This document shows positions 12,401 to 22,657 of a DNA stretch of 64,000 bases, piece after piece. The position numbers and the translations under genes are program-made. The DNA is taken from NCBI GenBank assembly GCA_951230915.1, contig OX579636.1:32547567-32611566 (forward strand), written 5' to 3'. The stretch comes from Antitrichia curtipendula. Its lineage: Eukaryota; Streptophyta; Bryopsida; Hypnales; Leucodontaceae. The notes beneath the pieces were generated by a model. The model saw only the letters and a list, made by a program, of their open reading frames with translations, had not been told where the DNA came from and made no database searches. Numbering within the stretch: position 1 is the first letter of the stretch; each line of letters opens with the position of its first letter.

Positions 12401-13546
12401 GAGCTCCGAGCTCCGAGATATAGCACACAATTATATACTCACAAATGTATCAGCCATGCAGGATCTGTATGAGTAAGTTCGTGACCCAAATCCATTGTGT
12501 TAGTCTTGTAGAGTATGCCAGCGTTTCCACCTTAGAACTACTATTCCGTAGTTGTTTTGAAACTCTCTGCTTTTGGAACACGTATTAGCCCCTTCAAAGT
12601 CACGCAGTAGTCGCAGAGGCGTCCTTATCGTTAGTCATTACCTTGACGCAACTGTAAGTTGAGTAAATGTAGTCACGTGGAAGTTATGGAAGTCGCCGTG
12701 GAGTCACATTTTCTTCTTGATGGGATTGCACCCGAAAAATAATCTTGTGCATATTCATCAAGGGCTAGGTTCCTCCCTAAACACCATATAATTGTACGTG
12801 TGTGCAGGCAGTGGAAGGCCCTAAACCTGTCAAACGCGTCCAGCCCTTCGTTGGCGGAGTGGATTCAGAGCAGCGTCCTTCATTCTGAAATGGACTTTAC
12901 TAACTCAGACGATGTGGATCGTTTCTTGTTGAGCCGGAAGCCATCACAATGTGCAACTTAATATGCACGGGTCAGAGCTTTCGGTAACCACTTTCGAGTG
13001 GAAGAAGAAGTGACAGCTCGATTGCTAAGTTACAATAGCGGGGTAGCTTCCACATTTGAGTTGTCATCAGAAAGTGCAGAAAGTGCCTCTAATGTGACAG
13101 TGAACTACGTGGGCGTCCTGAAAGACATATTACTATTGGATTATGGAACACTGCATACGCAAATCATTCTTTTGCGTTGTGAGTGGGTGAAGCCCCAAGA
13201 TAATCGAGGGAATCCTACATATACCAGAGACAAGTCTGGATTCCTCGTGGTGAACTTCCGGCATAAATTGCCTCGTCTGGCGGACCCTTTCATATTTCCA
13301 AGTCAGGCCACATAAGTCTTTTTTTCAGATGTTGTCGAGCAACCTGGGTGGAAGGTTGTATTACACAAAGAGGCGAGAGCAAAGCGTGAAGTAGTGGAAA
13401 TTGCCGATGCCTTCATTACCACTACGCGTGAGACCACAGGATTGACTGCTTCTGGCAAATTGCCAGCCCCATTGGAGACTGTTAATCTTGTGGGCGCAGT
13501 TGAGTTGTCTGAAGAAGAGAATTTACTCGCACGAGAAGAATTTTAG
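9499..13546 (+). pseudogene. TNP2-type CACTA transposase with four in-frame stops
   Basis: Three exons read in one frame: about 9499-11247, 11574-12472 and 12808-13546, with borders AAG|GTGTGC, TTGGCAG|GATCTA, ATGA|GTAAGT and TGTGCAG|GCAGTGG. Domains in order: a transposon-associated Cys motif (SCPCTKCRG), a zinc-ribbon-like ELRCPKCGGRRY, the Transposase_21 core (VHLALAADGVNPF with the first catalytic Asp, STWPVLLLNYNLPPWL, PCCGVDLD), YTLDLMHCEMNLAKN, the DUF4218 region (KLGL... GLKSHDYHILMQ, PPSFFDIMTHLPYHL, RWMYPVERYMKVLK, RPEACMAEGY) and the DUF4216 region (FGNHFRVE, DNRGNPTYTRDKSGFLVVNF, DPFIFPSQAT-VFF). Stops at 10618 (TAG), 11688 (TAG), 12959 (TAA) and 13313 (TAA) break an otherwise unshifted frame. 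No ATG precedes 9523 in frame, so a further upstream exon is likely; the start given follows an acceptor at 9497-9498. Confidence 0.92.
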
Positions 13547-13964
13547 GGTCCCGAAAGGGGATTTCTTTGCAAGCCCCTCGTAGTTGTAGTGAAAGTGTGT
13601 TTGAGGAGGGCGGCACTTTTTTGTAGTGATGCCGAAGTTGTTGTCAGTCATTCCCCACTTCAATCCTGTCACGGCAAAGTCATAATAAGTCATTGTCTAG
13701 TCACAACAAGCGAGCACGCAATGCCTCTATGTGACAATGTCCAACCACTGGCGGCGTTCCTTCACAAAGAACTTCCTGCACTTTTGCTTCTTGTTATCTC
13801 CAGTTATGCAAATATGACACCAATGTCAACGATGAGGAGTTCTAGCCCGGGTAGTGATGTAAGTGGACGTTAGCCATTGTATACAAAGGTTGGTCAAGAG
13901 TGCTTGCCAATGAATTCCTGGCAGAATAGTTTACTTGAAGTCTAAGGCTTCATCTAAAGAAAGT

Positions 13965-14215
13965 AATGAAAAATGAAAAAAATAAAAAATAAAAAAATAA
14001 AAAATGAAAAATGAAAAATGAAAAAATGAAAAATGAAAAATGAAAAAATGAAAAAATGAAACATGAAAAATGAAAAAATGAAAAATGAAAAATGAAAAAA
14101 TGAAAAAATGAAACATGAAAAATGAAAAAATCAAAAATGAGAAATGAAGAAATGAAAAAATGAAAAATGAAAAATGAAAAAATGAAAAAATGAAAAAATG
14201 AAAAATGAAAAAAAA
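13965..14215. repeat. Low-complexity (AAAAATGAAA)n microsatellite
   Basis: About 250 bp of AAAAATG/AAATGAAAA units with occasional AAACATG and AAATCAAA variants. Long reading frames across it (Phe/His/Ile-rich on the minus strand) are artefacts of composition. The following 14216-14976 is A-rich on the plus strand and shows no gene before the right subterminal repeats. Confidence 0.95.
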
Positions 14216-14976
14216 ATGTAGAACACAGCAACTCCAGAAAATATGAAGTGGTCATCCAAATAGGACTTTTCAATTACTATACCTAAAAAATGCAAAGAAA
14301 CACCCCTAAACCCCTCTCCCACGAATTATAATGTAAATGAGTTGAAAAGAGTACAGAAGTGGGGCATCAATGCAAAAAAATCCAAGCCCCCCTCCCCTCC
14401 AAAAAAAAGCAGAAGAATATGTAAGATATGAAAAAGCCCGGCTAAACAAATAATTTTATCTTCACAATAAAGAAATAAATTCCCAAGGTCATGCAACGTA
14501 TTGAGTGACACGTTCCTTCCAGAAATAAAAAAACACAGCAATCCACATAAAAAAGATATGAAGGTGGACAGAAAAAATAAAAAGATTCCGAATAGAGGAC
14601 CTATGATAACCCTAAAAGAAAAAGACAGACTGGAGAAGAAAGAAAAGATGAACATAACGATCTCCTATAGTCGTAAGTTCCAGTGACGCGAGAGTTGGGA
14701 TGAAGTCGCCTCATAGTCACACGCAGTCATAGTCTTCCCCTACATGACTTCCGTCCGTTACTGGGCTAGTCCACAGTGGTCAGGACTGTAGCCACGTCGA
14801 CTGTTCACATTAGCTCGGATGAAAAGTCGTGGATGAACGTTTCCCGTCTTCATCTTCTTCTTTGGCAGTCGCGCAGAATGACTACAATGCAACTCCAGGT
14901 TCTGGACAAACGTTTTGATGGTGCAATTATGGAGTTCAAGTCATTGTGAAGTCATTGTGGACACGCAGTCATGTTT

Positions 14977-15010
14977 TTGCAGTCACAAATGTACCCACTT
15001 TCTTATAGTG
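14977..15010 (-). repeat. CACTA right terminal inverted repeat
   Basis: Ends ...CCACTTTCTTATAGTG, the reverse complement of the left end with one mismatch, followed by target duplication TTT at 15011-15013. Confidence 0.95.
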
Positions 15011-15013
15011 TTT

Positions 15014-15440
15014 TGATGTGTTTGCAACTCATCAACTTTGCGACTTTTAAGCGACAAGTTTCCAACTCATGTGCAACTTCTTTGCTACTTCTGAGCAACT
15101 TATGTGTAGCTCCTATGCAACTGATAGTCAACTCATATGCAACTAAATTGCAATTCAAAATTGAATCAGGTAGAACTCATTTCCAACTAAAAACCAACTC
15201 ACATACAACTCATTTGCAACTCAAAACCAACTCATATACAGCTAGTTTACAACTCAATGCCAACTTACATGCAACTCATTTGCAAAAGAAAAGTTGCCTC
15301 GGGCAACTCGTTTGCAATTCAAAGCCAACTTATATGCTACTAATTGGCAATTGCATGCCAACTAGCTTGCAACTACATGGCAACTAGTTTGCAACTTCAA
15401 TTACCTCTATAGAACTAGAGCAACTTCTTACAAAAACTAC
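15014..15440. repeat. Degenerate CAACT-type minisatellite, right part
   Basis: Units such as CAACTCATTTGCAACTCAAAA and CAACTCATATACAGCTAGTTTA repeat with drift for about 420 bp. It continues the array at 137-297 after the CACTA insertion. An open frame through it (Thr/Leu/Gln-rich) reflects the repeat, not a gene. Confidence 0.75.
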
Positions 15441-15441
15441 G

Positions 15442-15837
15442 TCAATTACCTATATCAAAAGGAACCAGATAAACTTGGAACTGATCAACAAATAGAAGTA
15501 GCAGCCATTTATACCCATGGTATCCTGTGATGCATATTATTAGCCTATCTCTGCTTGCAATCCATGCTTTGAAGCAGCAACTAAAACTATCCGTGAACCT
15601 CTTCAAAGCCCGATCGGCGTTTCCAAACAGTACCAGACACAGACTGTGGACCACTTCAAAATACCCCTCTTGCATTACATTGGGGCATGCGTGGTCATAT
15701 ATGACCATGAAAAATATTGTTCTATATGTGATATCAATGCGGAGATATGTTTGCATGTTGCTGCAAAGCAATCGACTGTGAGCGGCTAATAATTTCGTGT
15801 GAGTCACACATGCCAGTGATGGCCGTAGCAATCCCAA
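15442..15837 (-). other. Unassigned open stretch, possibly a gene fragment
   Basis: 131 codons are open on the minus strand without an ATG at the start (the first codon is TTG). The stretch EGYFEVVHSLCLVLFGNADR and ALKRFTDSFSCCFKAW look protein-like and the base composition is less AT-rich than its neighbours, but no family was recognised and no splice context confirms it. It could be an exon of a decayed host gene or chance. Confidence 0.2.
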
Positions 15838-16103
15838 TGCATGTTGAATCGGACAGCGGTCTGATCTTTTGGTGCCAGAGCTAGCTGACCAGCTAGTAGG
15901 GTCATCTTTTGGTTTTACTTGACGTACTAAGCGTATTGGATTATATTCCGATCCAAGCTTGTTGCGAAAGGGCGCTCATATATGGCGTGCTTTGATCACC
16001 GCCTTGACCGGGCCGCGCCGGAAGCCAACTAGCTAGGTTGTTAGTCTTGAACAAAGTACAACAACAAAGAATATGGAACCGACTAAGTCTTCTTTCTGAA
16101 CAA

Positions 16104-16461
16104 CATCTCAAACTTAAAGAAGGATGATTTTTTAACAGATATCGTACTGATTCCGTAGCTTCATACCTATGTACTATAATTGTACATATTACGTGTATTT
16201 AGATGCATTGAATCAGTGTCGTTAAAAAGTTTTCCAAAAGCGTACAATTGATGTACTTTAATTATACAAATGTGATATCCAAAATGCACCTAAACTATAC
16301 TGATAATAGTATAAGAATCATACATTATTGATATTCATTGTTTTTGCATTGATTCAATGCATCCAAATACATGTAATTTGTACAATTATGGTACGCAGGT
16401 ATGAAACTATGGAATCAATATGATCATTGTACGCAAGTATGCAGCCCCCAAGTTTGAGATG
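16104..16461. mobile_element. Foldback MITE, 358 bp
   Basis: The two halves are inverted copies: CATCTCAAACTT at 16104 mirrors AAGTTTGAGATG ending at 16461, and TGATTCC(G/A)TAG(C/T)TTCATACCT with ATAATTGTACA and ATTTAGATGCATTGAATCA at 16148-16215 matches the reverse complement of 16350-16420 with few mismatches. The whole can fold into a long hairpin. No coding capacity. A target duplication is not clear, so the superfamily is open. Confidence 0.8.
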
Positions 16462-19437
16462 AAGCAGGTACAAAGAGGCGCCCATTTAAAAGCATTTAAG
16501 AGCTAAAACTAAATTTGGAGAGGTGACATTTCTTGAAATATTCAAAATCCTTGCACCTCTCATTTCCACAGAAATTTTGTTCACTACAATGTCAATTAAA
16601 AAACCCCAAAAGCTTCATACGTTTCAAACTCACAAGCAATAAACTCTCACAAATTGTGCTCCATGCGAATAATGAATAGGAAAAAGGCATAAGCTTCTGT
16701 ACCTCGCCACAAAGAAAATTTATTGACGCATGCATGTGCCTCCTGAACCTTGCAATAGCTCCAAAAAAACCCGCAAAGCCTCCTTCCTAACCACAATAGC
16801 TCGACTAAATCAACTGAAAATAGACTGAATCAACTAAAAATCCTACAACTCCTCGAACTCTTAACAAAGCTAAAGAGGCTCCCATAAAGACATAATTCGA
16901 AGGTACTTGAACTCAGACAGAACAGAGAAACGAAAGCTAAAAAAGCTACGATGGACTAAATCAGCTAAAAACCCTAAAAATCCTTGAAGCCTAAGGAAGC
17001 CAAAAAGTCTCGCAAGAAAACACAATTCAAGGATGTGTGAGCTCAGAACCGAGAAACGATAGAAGATATTCCAAAATCGGAAATGACAAATGGCTACGAA
17101 CGCAAAAAGTCATTAAAATGATTGAGAAGAGGCTCAAAAGAATCGCGCGAGGCAGGGCAAGGACCTCCACCGCAAGCTCCTGCTCCTTGTGAAAAAAACT
17201 CTGAAGAACCTCTTTGGCAGAACCCTCCGCTCGCAGAATCCTAGCAGGATTGCAAACCCTAGCATCGATGGCTCGCAGTAGCAGGATTACAAACCCTAAT
17301 GAAACAAGGGGGGAAGAAAATTTGAGGTATAACTATGAATGGCTTTATTTTCTATAAAAAAAATTGAAAAGTGTTGAATATGGTACAATGTTAGTGGTGG
17401 AGAATTTTCAAAGAGAGGTTGGAAGGGACATGTTTATAGAATTTAACACCATTGTCCTCAATTATTTTCTTCTAAAGCACTCAATCCTAAGTAATTTTAG
17501 AATTTATCATTGCTTACATTTTGAAAACATTTTTTCATTTACTTATTTTAAAATTTTCATTTATTTTGTCTAAATTTAGTGAAATTAAATGTTATTTATT
17601 CCCCAAATGTCAAAAGTCAATTCAAACTAGACCTACATGTGTTATTAATAGTATGTAACATTATACAACCTTTTGGACATTTTTACTTTGTTTGATGTTC
17701 AAATTTATGATTAGAAAATATTCATATCAAGCTTCTAATATCTTTAGTAATTAGTATTTGTCAAATTAGGTTAGAAACACATAACTTTCAAGTACTTGAA
17801 AAGTACAAATACAATTTTTTTTCATTGATTAAATGAAGGTTTGTTGTGATTGATAAAACTTATACATTACACATATATATGAAACAAATATTTATAATGG
17901 AGGGTTGACAATAAAAACATCACTACTTAGATTTTCATAAAGTAATTACGTGTACATGTGATTGAATATGCAATTACACATTGTTTGTATTAAGAAATTA
18001 TCAAACTCTTGTAGAATTTCAGTAGAAATCTGTAGAGTACTCTAAAATCTCCTTTCAAAAAAATTGAATTGGAAGAAGTGGGAGAAGCAAGCTAACATTT
18101 CTCTCTTAAAATGTGCTTGAGATTTTGAAGCCTCATGTAAGAATTCTGAACAAATTCTAGAGGGGGTTGGGGTGGGGTGGGGTCAAGGTGGAAGGGACAT
18201 TTTTTTGGACATTTTCAAACACCTCCTTTGAAATTGATTCATAACTTTTAGGTGGAGTATTGAAATATCATACGGATTTTTGGAGATAAAATTGTTCTTG
18301 ATTCCCCAACTTTCCTTGGTTTGAAGTTTTTTGAAAAAATATAGTCTACTATGTCTAAATGAGGTCTGAAGTTTGACATTTATCACAATTCCTGCGTTTT
18401 CACTTAACCATGAGTGGAGGAGCTTTTTTTGGTCCTAATTCACATATCCCACATGATTTGTTTCACCCACCACTACTCCACTAGTGTAAAGATCTTTCCT
18501 CCATTCCAATGTCCAACTTGAGGTTGGCTAAAGGGCTTAGTTCCAATTAGCGGTACAAGAAATGAAATTTGTGGCATATGGCCCACATCATTTTTGCAGT
18601 TTTCTTATTGAAAATCTTGTTTACTATTTCATTCTTTCTACTTTGTTGGAGAAACCAATTTTGAAGCAAAATGAAAAGCAGTCTGTGGGGTCTTCAGAGG
18701 GCTGTGGTGCAGCCTCCAATCTGCCTGCATCCCAGCCCTGCCCCCGAAAGAGGCCCAGTGGGACATTGTGTGTAACCAGCCCCCCTGTAATGACACCAAA
18801 GTTTTAATTAACAACAGGTGTGAAAGTACCTTCAGACACACTTCTAGCCATTTGACTAACATAAGTACAAGCACAAACACGAGGAGCTTGATCCAACCTT
18901 GAGCTTCAATTGGGTAGCACATCTACATCCAATCTCTGGGCACCTATGGAGCTCCATTTCCCTATCTCCATCTTCTTCCCAAAAGTCCAATTGGGTTGGC
19001 AAATCCTTCCTCTTTTCCCAAAAATGACCCAAGTGAATTAATATCTTAACATATGTACACAGTATATACCACGATGCTCATCATTCCTCTCAAGCACTCT
19101 TCTAGCCATTTGACTAACATTCATGCATGCACAAACACGAGGAGCTTCACCCAATCTCCAGGCAAAATGATAGGCATTGTAGTATATATTGTGTATATCT
19201 GCTGAGATATTAATGCATGCCTGTGTGCCATTGGATGCATGATTGTATCATGGGTGACAGAGTACGGATTCAATGACAGTAAGGATAGGAAGGCAGGATT
19301 AAGCACAGTGACCATATGTATAAGACGAGGGCTCCACTTCTCCACTAATTCACACCAAATGACAGTTACTACCCCTCACTTTCATTGCATTGCACCCAGT
19401 CACAAGCTTGCCTCCACTTTGACCTGTGTGTACAAAC
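16462..19437. other. AT-rich stretch with small duplications, no gene seen
   Basis: Two diverged copies of an A-rich segment of about 140 bp lie at 16799-16940 and 16947-17070 (shared CTAAATCA(A/G)CT, ACAAAGCTAAAGAGGCT / GGAAGCCAAAAAGTCT, CAGAGAAACGA). A second duplication places CTAGCCATTTGACTAAC and CACAAACACGAGGAGCTT at 18844 and again 258 bp later at 19102, just upstream of the secreted-protein gene. No supported coding region. Confidence 0.55.
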
Positions 19438-20142
19438 ATGTCTATGGCCATGTCGACTCAGGCCAAGGGCCTGCTTCTCTTTGTTGTGGTTGTTGCTTAT
19501 GCTTCTGTTGCCCAAGGTCAGTATAGCACATGGGTAAGCAACGGAGCCTCCAGAGCGATTACAGCAACGACATCCTATGCAAAAGGAACATCGCAATTTC
19601 GCAATCGCGTCATTGCTCCAAGAACGTCCCGTAAGTCTAGTACAGTCATCAACATGTAAATATATTGCAAGGCCCTGGCTAGACAGTATTTTATTTAGAG
19701 TTCAGTCACTCAGAAGTTGCTCAAGCTTAATTAGCTGATATGGTTCATATTTGTTACATTGGGGTGTACATAAAATTTCATTTAACAAAAATTGGTGCAT
19801 TATTATGCCTGCACACCAATCATAATGGCGTTATTTAACATGATTATTTGGATTGTGTTGAATGCCTACTGTGAACTCCCAGAGAAAGACGATTACGGGT
19901 ACCCATTTGGGATTCATGTGGAACTCTGGGTGGAAGGTGCGGGACAGCATAACAATGTCAACATTGATTCCGACCGAAGCCTTGTGGGCTTGGACCATGG
20001 AGCCGGCACAACGGGCGTGGATATCTATCTCGCGCAGGAAGGAACCTTATTCCAGAAAGAAGGCGATGTGCTTGTCACCATCTTCTTGAATGACCTCCCT
20101 GTCTTCCACCCAAACTCGACTAGTCATGCACGAATTTCATAA
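19438..20142 (+). CDS. Small secreted protein of unknown function
   Basis: Two exons, 19438-19630 and 19883-20142, joined by a GTAAGT donor and a CTCCCAG acceptor, give about 150 residues. The N-terminus is a textbook signal peptide: AMSTQAKG, then the hydrophobic run LLLFVVVVAYASVA and a likely cleavage after AQG. The mature part of about 120 residues has no cysteine, begins QYSTWVSNGASRAITATTSY and ends in a beta-rich stretch (GIHVELWVEGAGQHNN, SLVGLDHGAGTTGVDIYLAQ, GDVLVTIFLNDLPVF). In-frame ATGs at 19438, 19444 and 19450 are all possible starts; the first is used. I do not recognise the family; the alternating hydrophobic pattern suggests a beta-sandwich wall or apoplast protein, which is inference. 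The splice acceptor choice is the weakest point. Confidence 0.55.
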
Positions 20143-20330
20143 TTAGCAGTGGCCTCAGTTGATCCTCTGTTTTCCAGTTACTTCTCCTATTAGGTTCAAT
20201 ATATAGTTGATATTAATATTGCTGTTGGTAATAAAGATACTAGATGACTGTACAGACTTAGTACTAGTTAACAGCTGGTTTCAATAGCAGTTGGTGATGC
20301 ATTGGACCATTTGTTAACTAGCTAGCCATG

Positions 20331-20371
20331 GGACATGGACAATAATTTGGGACATGGACAATAATTTGGGA
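20331..20371. repeat. 20-bp perfect direct duplication
   Basis: GGGACATGGACAATAATTT occurs twice in tandem. It lies in an AT-rich stretch (20143-22657) that otherwise shows no supported gene; a C-run of 11 bases near 21525 is the only other landmark. Confidence 0.7.
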
Positions 20372-22657
20372 CTAGTACTATTAGATGGGTATGTCAAGAT
20401 TGCAGACAATCATGTTGGCTGCAGATTGATAAGAATACAACTTAGTCCCATTATCTATGTCTAACTGTGATCCATGTGTATCAATTTGCAGTTGCTTACC
20501 ATGCCCAGACTCATAAATAGAACATGTATGCAAATCAATTTTGTCTTGAATTTATGCCCAAGATTTTGCTTGACATGTCATAACATTATTCTAACAATGC
20601 AACACAGTGGCTTATCCAGTTAAGATAAGAAAGGAAAAAACTTATAATGCTATGTTGACAATAAATGATTGGTTAGCTTCAAATGACACCAACACGTTAT
20701 TGGAAGGAATATATTAAGTCATTTAGGCCTTCTCACAACATATTTGGTGAGCATAGTGAGCCCTCTAGGTTCCCCTCTATGAAGTCATATATGTCTTTGT
20801 ATAACTTTATAAGTACTTTTATATAGCCTATTTATAGCCTTTCTAGAGCTTTGTAATGCCTCTCTAGCTTCATATCTTCATGAATTCATTTATAATTCTT
20901 TTATATTTATTGTGGCTATTGAATTTGGTTCTTGATGAGGAGAATCTATGTGTTGTAAGGGACACAAATATAATAGGAGTTTAGAGGGAAGGGAATCTTG
21001 TCACTTGGTTTTTATAAGTTGAATTGTGGGTGATAATGGATTTTAAAATTTTCTTTGGTTAAGGTACACCAATGGATTTCTACTCTCATATTAAGTTTAT
21101 CCTTCTATTTTCCCAAATTAAAAATTAAAAATTGAAAATCTACAACAAAGGTATAATATGAGAGGTATAAAATGAGGCTGGACTAAAAATTTGAACAGTG
21201 CATTAAATAGTGAAATTAGTTTGCTAGAGTAACTAGCTTGCCTTATCCCAAGAAAGTTACTTTATAAGCTATTAAAGTCAATAAATATTTCTATTTGTAC
21301 ACATGGAAGTTCATGGGGCCTAATTACAACAATACTTGATTCAAAAGCAATGCATTTTTGTATTGTACAATAACAATAAATAGTTACATAGTGTCGAATG
21401 CCTAGAAATTAGTGACTGGCAACCTAATTTCACTGTTTAGTGTTGTAATCACTTGTTGTGGAAACAACTCTCTTCATCAGAATTAAAGTAGGAAGTTTTA
21501 AAAGTGCATAGGCTCTAAAATTGCCCCCCCCCCCTAAAATGTACACTACTTGTACACGTTTCTTTTTTAATTGTACACAATAAAAAAGACCAAATCAACA
21601 CAACTATACTAAAAATGTTTGAATCAAGATGTCCAAATCAAATAAACATTGCTGATTCGGGCCCTATTTTCTACTAGTGCTTTGCCATTTCAACTTCAAA
21701 ATTTTATAACTAATTCCACAAAGCTCCAAAAAAAATATGAAACGACTCGGGTTAGATGCCAATTCCACTGTCTTTCAATGAAAACTTACTCAAAAATATT
21801 TCAATAAGCTTAACCTCACCCAAATCCAGTTTCAACTTTTAGGTGGGCGATTTATGGTCCTCCTACCCACCTTACTTCCAGGGCCTGTGAAGTTTCCGGA
21901 TTTCAGATTTAGTTTGGATAGGGTCGGCAGAGCGTGCCAACCCTCTACGGGTCCAAAAATAACGTCGGCCATATGTCTTGAAAGTCCATACAGCACAAGT
22001 CCGAGGACCTGCATGGTATATTTAACCAACCGACCCTTTTTAAAATTCTGAATGTTTCCTTGTGGCTTATATACGTTCCTCACCACCTTCGTTTCTCCAA
22101 ACTCTATGGGACAATAAGTTGCTTTTCACGGACGGACAAGAGAATTTCCAAGGCACTGAAAAAATGAAACATAAGGTACTCGTGCTGTCCGCCTTGTCCG
22201 AAGTTATGAAACCAAAACAATCTGTACTTGCCCTCTTTTTCGAATCACGATCCATGAGGCATTTAAGAATGATACGTTTCTACAACAAGCGGTGGAGAGT
22301 GTCCTGCACATTTCGTGGTGATTGAGAGGGTCACCCAACGAAAATACAACTTCGTTTTATTTTATGAAAGTTTAGCACACAACGGAATGACTTCGGTTGC
22401 CCTTCTGAAGCTGGTGAAACCAGGAATGACCCTGTATCCGGTAGTTCTTTTTATTGAAACTAGAGGCAGAATCGTCAGCCCTAAATTGCAGAGCTTTCTA
22501 AGATGCACGAATTGATCGAAAAGAGCTTCATGAAGCCCTACTTGTTATCAGCTGAAATTTTCCTAAACTAGTGTAGAAACAGTGAAATTACTTGACACCC
22601 ATGTCTTTTCTGTTTGCAAGCCGTTCTGTAAGCTCTATAACAAAGAACGAAAGGAGC

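Larger units (their letters stand above)
298..15010. mobile_element. Complete CACTA (En/Spm) DNA transposon, 14.7 kb
   Basis: The left end (298-331) begins CACTACAAGAAAGTGGGTAC and the right end (14977-15010) is its reverse complement with a single mismatch (CACTAT...), giving 34-bp terminal inverted repeats. A 3-bp target duplication TTT lies at 295-297 and 15011-15013, as expected for this superfamily. Subterminal regions are full of AGTCAT/ATGACT-type repeats in both orientations, the usual binding-site landscape for CACTA accessory proteins. Internally there is a plus-strand TNP2-type transposase (9499-13546) and a leftward set of accessory reading frames (1754-6839), so transcription diverges from about 7-9.4 kb. 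Several nonsense codons show that this copy is no longer autonomous, but its ends and gene order are intact. Confidence 0.95.

Noticed and set aside
9499..13546. Variant genetic code (UAA/UAG = Gln) suggested by the pattern of stops in the transposase
   Set aside because: CIB22 ends at TAA where the family ends, and the accessory gene and the Tigger-like gene carry TGA lesions best explained by C-to-T decay.
13931..14322. Overlapping Phe/His/Ile-rich minus-strand open frames
   Set aside because: They read through an (AAAAATGAAA)n microsatellite.
14971..15387. 138-codon frame with repeated QLKTNS-like words
   Set aside because: Produced by the CAACT minisatellite; no conserved domain.
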